DNA of 64,000 nt, from contig JANQAB010000002.1 of NCBI GenBank assembly GCA_024707265.1, positions 330,188-394,187 of the forward strand, in the 5' to 3' direction. The notes below the pieces were generated by a model. It was not told the origin of the DNA and ran no database searches. It saw nothing but the letters and a program-made list of their open reading frames with translations. The translations under genes were made by a program, and so were the position numbers. The DNA comes from Sporocytophaga sp. (lineage in GTDB: Bacteria > Bacteroidota > Bacteroidia > Cytophagales > Cytophagaceae). This document shows positions 18,655 through 26,878 of the stretch, piece after piece; position 1 is the stretch's first letter, and every line of letters begins with the position of its first letter.

Positions 18655-19722
18655 TCAAACAACCAGTTCACTAAGAACAGCAATGTATCTGTCGATACCT
18701 TCCTCAATTTCAGCAAGCCATATAAACTCGTTGGCCGTATGAGATCTTCCGGAATTTCCTGGTCCCATCTTTACAGAAGGAACAGGAACCAATGCCTGAT
18801 CCGAGGTAGTAGGTGAGCCATATGGCTTTGCACCATATTTTATAGCTGCATGCACTAAAGGATGTTCAGGGTCGATGAAAGAAGGTCTCAATCTTACAGA
18901 TCTAGGCTTCACTTCAGACTCAATGTTTTCTTCTATAATGCGAAGGACATCTTCATTTCTATATTCTTCTGTGATACGCACATCAATTGTGAAGGTACAG
19001 TTCTCTGGAACTACGTTATGCTGATACCCTGCATTGATAATTGTTACAGACATCTTCATTGGCCCCAGGTGCGGAGAAACCTTTTCGAACTTATAGTTTC
19101 TGATCCATTCTATGTCTTTTAATGCTTTATAGATTGCATTATCACCTTCTTCACGTGCAGCATGACCTGCCTTTCCTTTGGCTACGCAGTCAAGAACCAT
19201 TAGACCTTTTTCAGCAACAGCAATATCCATTAAAGTTGGTTCTCCGACTATTGCAAAGTCAATAGGGCCAAGGTCAGGATAAACAAGTTCAAGCCCGTCA
19301 AAGCCTGAAATCTCTTCTTCTGCAGTAGCTGCTACAACGAAATTGTATTTTAGATTTTCCTTATCGTAAAAATGTATGAATGTTGCCATTAGCGAAACCA
19401 GGCAACCTCCGGCATCATTGCTACCTAAGCCGAAAAGTTTTCCATCTTTTACAATAGGGTCAAAAGGATCGTTTGTATAGCCAGGATTTGGCTTAACAGT
19501 ATCGTGGTGAGAGTTGAGAAGAATCGTCGGTTTGTTCGGATCATAGTTTTTGTTAAATGCCCAAACATTGTTCTTCTTTCTGTGAGTCGGGACTCCTCTG
19601 TCTTCAAAAAAACGGTTTAACAATTCCGCAGTTTTGTCTTCCTGCTTGCTGAAGGACTCTGTTCTTATCAGTCCCTTTAGTAGCTCCAGAGCGTCTTTTT
19701 TTAATTTATCCCTATCAAACAT
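18655..19722 (-). CDS. argE: M20 family acyl-ornithine deacylase (ArgE-like)
   Basis: This 355-aa zinc metallopeptidase of the M20 family has the metal-binding motifs LLNSHHDTVKP and GLGSNDAGG, the catalytic/metal Glu pair ATAEEE, and the C-terminal GPGNSGRSHTANE. By context it removes the acyl group (acetyl or succinyl) from citrulline or ornithine intermediates of the arginine pathway. In Bacteroidota that use an acyl-ornithine carbamoyltransferase the substrate is acyl-citrulline. It sits between argB and argH. The choice of acyl group cannot be read from this gene. Confidence 0.88.
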   Translation of the reverse strand: MFDRDKLKKDALELLKGLIRTESFSKQEDKTAELLNRFFEDRGVPTHRKKNNVWAFNKNYDPNKPTILLNSHHDTVKPNPGYTNDPFDPIVKDGKLFGLGSNDAGGCLVSLMATFIHFYDKENLKYNFVVAATAEEEISGFDGLELVYPDLGPIDFAIVGEPTLMDIAVAEKGLMVLDCVAKGKAGHAAREEGDNAIYKALKDIEWIRNYKFEKVSPHLGPMKMSVTIINAGYQHNVVPENCTFTIDVRITEEYRNEDVLRIIEENIESEVKPRSVRLRPSFIDPEHPLVHAAIKYGAKPYGSPTTSDQALVPVPSVKMGPGNSGRSHTANEFIWLAEIEEGIDRYIAVLSELVV

Positions 19723-19796
19723 AAAAATTTGTAGTTTAAAAAGTAAAGGAATTAAGCCTTTACTTTATTTATTAATTGATTTATCTCTATTCTATT

Positions 19797-19917
19797 CCGT
19801 GGCCTGTCCCCCGACAGGCCACTACTAATATTCTGAATGACTATCTATTTGTCTAAACCGAATTTAAAGTCAATAATCAAATCCCCTCAATATGTCCTGT
19901 CAGGGGACAGGCCACGG
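19797..19917. repeat. 121-bp MITE-like element with 22-bp terminal inverted repeats
   Basis: ccgtggcctgtcccccgaca (left end, 19797-19818) is matched by the inverse cctgtcaggggacaggccac (right end, 19896-19917), with one mismatch over 22 bp. The left end is itself a hairpin (gtggcctgtc / gacaggccac). There is no coding capacity. It lies between argB and argE in the operon and is followed by a run of aactttcaactttc-type repeats. Confidence 0.65.
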
Positions 19918-19961
19918 AGCGGCTCCTTTAACTTTCAACTTTCGACTTTCAACTTTCTGCC

Positions 19962-20753
19962 TTACGCCTTCAAAACCGTTCCAGCCTGTACTGACTGGTT
20001 TACTATAGACACAATATCATCCGCATGGCATATGATTACCGACTTAACGCCAGCTTTAATTGCGTCAAAGGAGTTATCCATCTTTGGAATCATACCTTTG
20101 GCAATAACACCATCTTGTTTCAATTGGCCATATTTCTCGGTGTCGATAGATGAAATGACGGAGTTTTTGTCATTGATATCCTGAAGAACACCTTTTAATT
20201 CAAAACAATAAACAAGACTTACATCAAAAGATTTGGAAAGCGCAACAGCAAGTGTTGAAGCAACAGTGTCAGCATTAGTGTTCAGCATGTTCCCCTTACC
20301 ATCATGAGTAAGAGGAGCAATTACCGGAGTCAGTCCGGAAGAAATCAAAGTTGCTAAAGGTGCAGCTTCTATTTTTTCGACGTCTCCTACAAAGCCATAA
20401 TCTATGCCGTTTTTAACAGGACGCTTGCTTGCAAGCATGATGTTTGCATCAGCACCAGTAAGTCCAATAGCATTGGTGCCCATTGACTGAAGCTGGCTGA
20501 CAACCTTTTTGTTGATCAGGCCACCATAAACCATAGTGACTATTTTCAAAGTCTCCGCATCTGTAATCCTTCTGCCATCTACCATTTGAGCTTCTATACC
20601 AAGACCCTTACTTATTTCCGTAGCTACTTTTCCTCCTCCATGAACAAGAATTTTATTTGCCTTCAAAGAAGAAAGATCTCTAAGGAATTTTTGAAGTGTC
20701 TTGTCATCGTCAATAACGTTGCCACCTATTTTTATGATGTAAAGTTTATCCAT
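19962..20753 (-). CDS. argB: Acyl-glutamate kinase
   Basis: This 263-aa amino-acid kinase phosphorylates N-acetylglutamate (or N-succinylglutamate) in arginine synthesis. The N-terminal IIKIGGNVID, the nucleotide loop VHGGGKVA, the substrate loop MVDGRRIT and the later GMIPKMDNS match ArgB. Length is normal. It is the neighbour of argF' (32-nt gap). Given the ornithine carbamoyltransferase type next door, the substrate could be the succinylated form, as reported for Bacteroides. Confidence 0.93.
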   Translation of the reverse strand: MDKLYIIKIGGNVIDDDKTLQKFLRDLSSLKANKILVHGGGKVATEISKGLGIEAQMVDGRRITDAETLKIVTMVYGGLINKKVVSQLQSMGTNAIGLTGADANIMLASKRPVKNGIDYGFVGDVEKIEAAPLATLISSGLTPVIAPLTHDGKGNMLNTNADTVASTLAVALSKSFDVSLVYCFELKGVLQDINDKNSVISSIDTEKYGQLKQDGVIAKGMIPKMDNSFDAIKAGVKSVIICHADDIVSIVNQSVQAGTVLKA

Positions 20754-20785
20754 CGTTAAGTTTTAAGGGGATATGTTGTAAAAAC

Positions 20786-21745
20786 TTAGCTTAAATTGTC
20801 TTCAATTATTTTCTTTAATACAGCCTGTGCAGACCATACTCTGTTCCCAGCTTGCTGAATAACTACAGAGTCAGGGCTGTCTATTACTGCATCCGAAACA
20901 ATAACGTTTCTTCTCACTGGCAGACAGTGCATGAACTTAGCCTGATTGGTAAGTTTCATTTTCTCTGGACTAATCATCCAGCTTTTATCTTTGGAGATAA
21001 TATTGCCATAGTATTTATATGAAGACCAGTTTTTCGCATATACAAAGTCCGCACCTTCAAGAGCCTCATTTTGATTGTAGGTAATCTTAGCTCCTTGTGT
21101 GAATTTAGGATCCAGCTCGTACCCTTCGGGATGTGTAATTACCAGGTCTACATTTGCATCCGGGTGATTCATCCACTCTGCGAATGAATTAGGTACAGCC
21201 TGAGGAAGCGCCTTAGGGTGTGCTGCCCATGTAAGCACTACTTTTGGTCTCGCAGTTTTTTTCAGCTCATTGATTGTAACCAAATCAGCAAGAGACTGTA
21301 ATGGGTGACGTGTTGCAGATTCAAGACTCACTACCGGCACTCCGGAATAGGTTATAAATTTCTGTATAACTTCTTCTTTATAATCTGTATCCTTGTCGTT
21401 AAGACTTGGGAATGATCTGATACCAATAATGTCGCAATATTGACCAATTACGGCAGCAGCTTCTTTAATATGTTCGCTTGTGTCTCCGTCCATTACCACA
21501 TTATCCCTGATCTCAAGATTCCAGCTATCCTGCCCAACGTTCATGTCCATTACCCTTAAAGTAAGGTTGTGAGCAGCCTTTTGGGTGCTCAAACGCGTTC
21601 TCAGGCTTGGGTTGAAGAATATCAGACCAAGAGTTTTGTTGCGCCCGATATTAGCATATTTTAATGGATCTTGCTTAAGCTCAAGTGCAAGGTTTACAAG
21701 AGCTGTTACATCATCTACATCATGAACAGAGGTAAAATTTCTCAT
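20786..21745 (-). CDS. argF': N-acetyl- or N-succinyl-ornithine carbamoyltransferase (ArgF')
   Basis: This 319-aa transcarbamylase has the carbamoyl-phosphate loop FFNPSLRTRLS, HPLQSLADL (family HPxQ) and the C-terminal HCLPVRRNVIVSD typical of the acyl-ornithine branch instead of the classical ArgF. In this branch the residue in the loop VMDGDTSEHI decides between acetyl- and succinyl-ornithine (Glu for acetyl, Pro in the Bacteroides succinyl enzyme). Here the loop carries Ser beside the Glu, so succinyl use is plausible. That reading depends on the exact alignment. The start abuts the argD stop codon with no gap. Confidence 0.9.
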   Translation of the reverse strand: MRNFTSVHDVDDVTALVNLALELKQDPLKYANIGRNKTLGLIFFNPSLRTRLSTQKAAHNLTLRVMDMNVGQDSWNLEIRDNVVMDGDTSEHIKEAAAVIGQYCDIIGIRSFPSLNDKDTDYKEEVIQKFITYSGVPVVSLESATRHPLQSLADLVTINELKKTARPKVVLTWAAHPKALPQAVPNSFAEWMNHPDANVDLVITHPEGYELDPKFTQGAKITYNQNEALEGADFVYAKNWSSYKYYGNIISKDKSWMISPEKMKLTNQAKFMHCLPVRRNVIVSDAVIDSPDSVVIQQAGNRVWSAQAVLKKIIEDNLS

Positions 21746-22886
21746 TTATTTTACAAGCATTTTAGACATTACAGATTTGAAAGCTTTAAGGAATAAGTCT
21801 GCTTCTTCTTTAGTGATATTTAAAGCAGGAAGTATTCTCATCGTATTTTTGTCAGAAGATGATCCCGTGAATATTTTGTGATCGTCAAGAAGTGAATTTC
21901 TCACCCCGGCGCAAGGAATTTCAAGTTCAACACCTATCATTAATCCAAGACCTCTTATCTCTTTTACTCCTGATACCTTTTTCAATTCAGTCATCAGATA
22001 GTTTCCTATGTTTTCTGAATTTGAAAGCAGGTTTTCATCTTTAATCACATCAATAACAGCTATACCAGCAGCACAAGCAAGGTGATTTCCTCCGAAAGTT
22101 GTACCAAGCATTCCGTGTACAGCTTTGAATTCAGGGCTGATCAATACTCCGGCGATAGGGAATCCGTTACCCATACCTTTGGCAACAGTGATAAGATCAG
22201 CTTTTACACCTGAATACTGATGTGCAAAGAACTTACCGCTTCTTCCATATCCAGACTGTACCTCATCAAGTATAAGAACAGATTGATATTTTTTGCAAAG
22301 CTCTTCTATCTTTTTAAGGAAAGGTGTACTTGGAATCTGAACACCTCCGACCCCCTGGATACCTTCGATAATAACAGCTGCTACCTCTTCATTCATGTTC
22401 TTTTCAAATGCTTCGATGTCATTGAAAGGAAGGAATTGAATGTTTTCAGTTTTGTTTATAGGTGCCTGCATAGAGCTACCATCAGTTGCAGCAACAGCAA
22501 GAGATGTTCTGCCATGAAAGCTTTTGCTGAAGCTGATGATTTTTTTTTCTTCCTGTGTGGAAAGATGCAAGTTTTAATGCATTTTCATTGGCTTCTGCTC
22601 CTGAGTTAACAAGGAAAAGATCATAATTGTCGTATCCGGAAAGTTTGCCAAGTTTTTCTGCTAATTCACTTTGCACAGAAATTATAACAGAGTTTGAATA
22701 AAAGGCAATGTTATTCAGTTGCTCGGTAATCTTTTTTACATAATGTGGATGCGTGTGACCGATAGATATAACGGCATGCCCACCATAAAGGTCGAGGTAT
22801 TCAGTACCTTGTTTGTCCCAAAGCTTGATTCCCTGAGCTTTTACAGGCTCCACATTTAGGAGAGGATAGACGTCGAATAGTTTCAT
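21746..22886 (-). CDS. argD: Acyl-ornithine aminotransferase, frameshifted at an A9 run
   Basis: Two overlapping minus frames (22482-22886 and 21746-22570) make one class III PLP aminotransferase of 379 aa. Landmarks are YLDLYGGHAVISIGH, VNSGAEANENAL, the PLP-contact LILDEVQSGYGR, the Schiff-base region LITVAKGMGNG and TTFGGNHLACAAG. The break is at T9 in plus coordinates (22540-22548): with eight bases the protein reads HTGRKKIISFSKSFHGR without interruption. It converts acyl-glutamate semialdehyde to acyl-ornithine. An intact gene is expected in the living cell. Confidence 0.9.
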
Positions 22887-22888
22887 AC

Positions 22889-22924
22889 TTTTTAAGTTAA
22901 AAGCTTAAAGCTTAAAGCCGAAAG
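22889..22924. repeat. AAGCTTAAAGC-type repeat between argD and the four-helix-bundle gene
   Basis: Runs of gttaaaagcttaaagcttaa followed by agccgaaagc. The same vocabulary recurs at 23327-23399, 24379-24562 and 42302-42431. Confidence 0.6.
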
Positions 22925-23295
22925 CTAAAAGGTTAAAGACTTATTTATTTTTTTGATCAGACCTATCAACATTGCTTTTATTTCGTTGATATTTTGATCT
23001 AAATATTCATGTTGTTCAGAAGAGATATATTTCAGATCTCTAGATAGAATTTGAAAATATTCTGTCTCATGAGCAGATCCTAAAGCTATTTGAAGAAACT
23101 TAGCAAAATCCTTTTCCGTCCCTTTGCCGCGTCCCTCTGCAATATTAGCTGCTATGGAAGCTACCGATCTCCTTACCTGACTTGTTTTGTTAAGCCATAC
23201 ATTTCCTCTTTAGGGAAATGGGAAGTAATTTTATATACATCCAAAGCGTGTTTATGCGCTTTCTCCCAAACCTTTAAAGTCTTAAAGTTTTTCAT
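22925..23295 (-). pseudogene. Four-helix-bundle (23S rRNA IVS-type) protein gene, frameshifted
   Basis: The minus strand encodes MKNFKTLKVWEKAHKHALDV, then ITSHFPKEEMYGLTKQV, then in another frame RRSVASIAANIAEGRGKG, FAKFLQIALGSAHETEYF and ISSEQHEYLDQNI. This is the four-helix-bundle family first described in 23S rRNA intervening sequences (about 120 aa). One net base is missing or two extra near 23178, not in a homopolymer, so it may be a real lesion. The gene sits inside the arg operon between argC and argD and is flanked by AAGCTTAAAGC repeats on both sides. Confidence 0.85.
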
Positions 23296-23326
23296 TAGCT
23301 GGTTGAATACTTTCTGTTTTTTTACT

Positions 23327-23399
23327 TTGAGCTTTGAGCTTTAAGCTTTAAGCATTTAGCTCAAAGCTTACAACTTAGAACTTAAAGCTTATAACTTTA
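23327..23399. repeat. AAGCTTAAAGC-type repeat between the four-helix-bundle gene and argC
   Basis: gagctttgagctttaagctt and several further gctttaagc / gcttaaagc units, overlapping the argC stop region. Confidence 0.6.
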
Positions 23400-24368
23400 A
23401 AATGAGGCGGCCTTTAATCTCAACCCTTCCGTTTCCTCCAGACCAAACAACAGGTTCATATTCTGAACTGCTTGTCCTGAAGCCCCCTTCAGAAGATTGT
23501 CAATCATGCTTACGATCAGCAGATAGTTGTCGTGCTTTTCTATATAGATGATTGTATTGTTTGTGTTTACTACTTGCTTCAGATCCGGATTTACTTTGCT
23601 AACGTGCGTAAATGGATGAGAAGCGTAATAGTTTTCATATAGAGCGTATGCCTCTTCCTGAGTCAAAGTAGACTTTACATGAAGTGTTGCAAATATCCCC
23701 CTTGTAAAATCACCACGGAAAGGAATAAAGTTGATTGCTTTATCCATTCCTGGTTGAAGTATTCTTAAGCTTTGTTTAATTTCTTTTAGATGCTGGTGAT
23801 TAAATGCCTTGTATATAGACATGTTGTTATTTCTCCAGCTAAAATGAGATGTTCCAGATAGGCTTTGACCTGCTCCTGTAGAACCGGTTATTGCAGAGAT
23901 ATGAACTTCATCCTGAATCAGACCTTTTGAAGCAAGAGGAAGGAGACCAAGCTGGATACATGTAGCAAAGCAACCAGGGTTCGCAATGTGATGTCCCTTT
24001 TTAATCTTGTCTCTCTGAAGCTCAGGTAAGCCGTATACGAAATCATTGCCTTCTTTATCTAGGCGGAAGTCCTGGCTAAGGTCGATTATTTTTATAGTTG
24101 AGGCAATCTTGTTTCCTGCAAGGAATTTGGCTGCATCGCCATGGCCAACGCAAAGAAATAAAACATCAATAGCGTCAGACAATGTTGAAGAAAATTTCAG
24201 ATCAGTAACCCCCAAGAGGTCAGTATGAACCTGAGAGATCGGGTTACCTGCATTACTGTTGCTGTGTACAAAAGCAATTTCAACAGAAGGATGGAAAACA
24301 AGAATTCTTAAAAGTTCACCACCTGTGTATCCGGCACCACCGACAATTCCTACTTTAATCTTTTTCAT
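23397..24368 (-). CDS. argC: N-acyl-gamma-glutamyl-phosphate reductase
   Basis: This 323-aa NADPH-dependent reductase converts acyl-glutamyl phosphate to the semialdehyde. The N-terminal nucleotide-binding GIVGGAGYTGGELLRIL, the catalytic-cysteine segment ANPGCFATC and the substrate region ITGSTGAGQSLS are all present. Length and motifs are normal for the long-type ArgC. It lies between argG (upstream) and the four-helix-bundle insertion (downstream). Confidence 0.94.
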   Translation of the reverse strand: MKKIKVGIVGGAGYTGGELLRILVFHPSVEIAFVHSNSNAGNPISQVHTDLLGVTDLKFSSTLSDAIDVLFLCVGHGDAAKFLAGNKIASTIKIIDLSQDFRLDKEGNDFVYGLPELQRDKIKKGHHIANPGCFATCIQLGLLPLASKGLIQDEVHISAITGSTGAGQSLSGTSHFSWRNNNMSIYKAFNHQHLKEIKQSLRILQPGMDKAINFIPFRGDFTRGIFATLHVKSTLTQEEAYALYENYYASHPFTHVSKVNPDLKQVVNTNNTIIYIEKHDNYLLIVSMIDNLLKGASGQAVQNMNLLFGLEETEGLRLKAASF

Positions 24369-24378
24369 GATTTTATTA

Positions 24379-24562
24379 AATGCGTAAAGCTTAAAGCAAA
24401 AAGCTGAAAGAGTTTGTATTCAGTTTTAGCTTTAAGCTTTAAAATGATTTATAATAAATGATCTCATCCTAAATCCTACTTCAAATAAGAGAGAAAAGGA
24501 TTTGATTTGGTTGTAATTTCTAGCTTTAAACTTTCTGCTTTAAGCTTTTCGCTTTCAGCTTA
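24379..24562. repeat. AAGCTTAAAGC repeats in inverted arrangement between argG and argC
   Basis: gcgtaaagcttaaagcaaaa near 24382 and agctttaagctttaaaatg near 24428 face gctttaagcttttcgctttc near 24537. The opposed ends give a MITE-like layout of about 185 bp. Confidence 0.5.
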
Positions 24563-25744
24563 GTTATTAACTTTATGGAAAATCATTGTCTGATTTCCGA
24601 AGATTTTAGAGAAACCTTTCACGTCTTCACCAGACCATGCATTGTTCATCTCGCCGTAGCTTCCGAATTTAGAAGACATAAGGTCATGAGAAGATTCAAT
24701 TCCGATAACATGGAATCTGTATGGAGCAAGATAAACTTTTACTTTACCTGAAACATATTTCTGTGAATCATCAAGGAATTGCTCAATGTTTCTCATTACC
24801 GGCTCAAGGAATTGACCTTCGTGAACAAAGTTTCCATACCAGCCGGAAAGTTGCTCTTTCCAGTAAGTCTGCCATTTTGTTAGAGTGTGTTTCTCAAGTG
24901 TATGATGTGCTTTGATGATAACCATCGGAGCCGCAGCTTCAAAACCAACACGTCCTTTGATTCCGATGATGGTATCACCCACGTGAATATCTCTGCCTAT
25001 TCCAAAAGGAGCGGCAATATCATTTAATTTAAGAATAGCTTCTACAGGAGAAAGCTTTTGGCCGTTAATACCAACAAGTTCACCTTTTTCAAAAGTCAAT
25101 TCTACTTCTTCTGCCTCAGTTTTAGTAACCTGAGTAGGGAATGCAGCTTCAGGAAGGTATTGGCCAGAAGTAAGCGTCTCTTTTCCTCCGACACTTGTTC
25201 CCCAGATACCTTTATTGATAGAGTATGCAGCTTTGGTCCAATCAGAAACAACACCTTTCGCTTTCAAATATTCGATTTCTTCTTCTCTTGAAAGTTTTTT
25301 ATCTCTGATAGGAGTGATGATGCCAACATTAGGAATCAGAATATTGAAGATCATGTCGAAACGCACCTGATCGTTTCCAGCTCCTGTGCTGCCGTGCGCA
25401 ACAAAGTCCGCATTGACCTGCTTGCAGTAATCAGCAATGGCAGTCGCCTGAAATACACGTTCAGCACTAACAGAAAGTGGGTAGGTGTTATTTTTTAGGA
25501 TGTTACCGAATATGAGGTATTTAACACAATCGTTATAGAATTTGTCAACCACATCAAGGGTAACGTGGGTTTTTACGCCCAGTTTGTAAGCTTTAGCTTC
25601 TATCTCTTTAAGCTCTTCCTTAGTGAAACCACCTGTATTGACGATGGCGGAATGAATCTCAAGACCTTTCTCTTCTGAAAGATATTTTACACAATAGGAG
25701 GTGTCGAGCCCTCCGCTAAAAGCCAGTACTACTTTCTTACTCAT
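24560..25744 (-). CDS. argG: Argininosuccinate synthase
   Basis: This 394-aa PP-loop ATPase condenses citrulline and aspartate. The P-loop VLAFSGGLDTSYC is at about residues 6-18, HGSTGAGNDQVRFD binds aspartate and ATP, and YSINKGIWGTS follows. Length is normal. Its start lies 66 bp downstream of the GNAT gene's stop, with a terminator-like hairpin between them, so it may have its own promoter or depend on read-through. Confidence 0.94.
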   Translation of the reverse strand: MSKKVVLAFSGGLDTSYCVKYLSEEKGLEIHSAIVNTGGFTKEELKEIEAKAYKLGVKTHVTLDVVDKFYNDCVKYLIFGNILKNNTYPLSVSAERVFQATAIADYCKQVNADFVAHGSTGAGNDQVRFDMIFNILIPNVGIITPIRDKKLSREEEIEYLKAKGVVSDWTKAAYSINKGIWGTSVGGKETLTSGQYLPEAAFPTQVTKTEAEEVELTFEKGELVGINGQKLSPVEAILKLNDIAAPFGIGRDIHVGDTIIGIKGRVGFEAAAPMVIIKAHHTLEKHTLTKWQTYWKEQLSGWYGNFVHEGQFLEPVMRNIEQFLDDSQKYVSGKVKVYLAPYRFHVIGIESSHDLMSSKFGSYGEMNNAWSGEDVKGFSKIFGNQTMIFHKVNN

Positions 25745-25798
25745 TAGTGAAAATGCTTAATTGAGCTTTAAATTTAAAGATAAATTTTAAAAACAGGA

Positions 25799-25826
25799 CA
25801 AAGGCGACATTAATTTGTCGCCTTTG
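25799..25826 (-). terminator. Hairpin between the GNAT gene and argG
   Basis: On the minus strand caaaggcgaca pairs with tgtcgcctttg, followed 5 nt later by a TTTTT run. The stem overlaps the last codons and stop of the GNAT gene. It would separate, or attenuate, transcription into the rest of the arg operon. Confidence 0.65.
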
Positions 25827-26487
25827 CTGTAGAAAAAAGAGTCAATACTTTTGCAGACATCTTTAAAGCTTTGAGTAGCTTATGATTTTTCAGTCTTTGA
25901 AAACGCTCATAGAGTTTGGACTTTTTGACAAAGTCCCATTTTTTCTTATTCTTTTCTTCCGGATCGTAAAGCATTCCTGTGCATAGACAGTTTTTGTAGC
26001 CCTTACTTTCCAGTATCTGAAAGTTTACGCAGCTTTGACAGCCTTTCCAGAAGGTTTCATCATCTGTAAGCTCTGAAAATGTAACCGGACGATAACCTAG
26101 CTCAGAGTTAATTTTCATAACAGCAGCGCTTGTCGTAAGGCCGAATAGCTTTGCTTCAGGATATTTTTTTCTGGAAAGTTCGAATGCCTTTTCTTTGATC
26201 TTGGTAGCAAGACCTTCTTTTCTGAATTCCGGAGATACGATCAAACCTGAGTTGGCAACATATTTATTGTGCGACCAGGTTTCTATATAACAAAAGCCAG
26301 CAAATCTGCCATCCTTAGCGGTGGCAATGACGGCTTTGCCTTCTTCCATTTTTTTCTTTATGTATTCAGGATTTCTCTTAGCTATACCGGTACCACGTGC
26401 CTTGGCACTTTCTTCCATTTCTTTACAGATCGCATCTGCAAGTACTTTATGTTTTTCCCCAGCTATAGTTACAATAAAATCAGCCAT
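25810..26487 (-). CDS. GNAT acyltransferase, likely the acylglutamate synthase of the arg operon
   Basis: This 225-aa protein has a GNAT fold: acceptor region AICKEMEESAKARGTGIAKR, acetyl-CoA motif IVSPEFRKEGLATKIKEKA (R/Q-x-x-G-x-A type) and a C-terminal extension with cysteines (CQSCVNFQ, CLCTGMLYD). It heads the arginine cluster, which otherwise lacks an ArgA/ArgJ, so it is the obvious candidate for the first step, acylation of glutamate. Cytophaga and Bacteroides arg clusters carry similar GNAT genes. Donor (acetyl- or succinyl-CoA) is unknown. Confidence 0.75.
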   Translation of the reverse strand: MADFIVTIAGEKHKVLADAICKEMEESAKARGTGIAKRNPEYIKKKMEEGKAVIATAKDGRFAGFCYIETWSHNKYVANSGLIVSPEFRKEGLATKIKEKAFELSRKKYPEAKLFGLTTSAAVMKINSELGYRPVTFSELTDDETFWKGCQSCVNFQILESKGYKNCLCTGMLYDPEEKNKKKWDFVKKSKLYERFQRLKNHKLLKALKMSAKVLTLFSTAKATN

Positions 26488-26878
26488 TTTTTCTGCTCAG
26501 ATAAATAAATTGATAAAATTAACCCTGGCTTATACTTAAAAAGCCCTTTTTAAATTTTAAAATGAGTAAAGTGAATTGAGAGCAGAATTACCACATGGGT
26601 AATTCAAGAGGTATACCGGCCTAAGGCCTGGGGTTCCTGAATGGTAAAATTCTTCCTGCACCCATGGTTGTGGGAGTAGAGATGAGGTTAGAATATGTAA
26701 AAGTATTTACCATTTCCTATAATAAAGAAAGCACGAAGTTAAGCTAAAATGCAGATTTTTCAAAAAGAGTTCATTGAAATTCTTTAAAAAAAATAACTCC
26801 AAATGGTACAATACTGTTTGGTTAGCATTTTCCCATAACCACCCTCTCATTATCAATTGCTTTCTTCTTTAGGGCAGA
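26488..26878. other. Intergenic region with clustered small palindromes
   Basis: This 390-bp stretch has no gene. Between 26586 and 26673 it holds three short palindromes: aattacc/ggtaatt, ggcctaaggcc, and cccatggttgtggg. They may belong to one structured element or a degenerate mobile-element end. The promoter of the arginine cluster should lie just upstream of 26487. Confidence 0.35.

Noticed and set aside
22220..22609. 129-aa plus-strand ORF opposite argD
   Set aside because: Shadow of argD on the other strand; argD is supported by clear PLP aminotransferase motifs.
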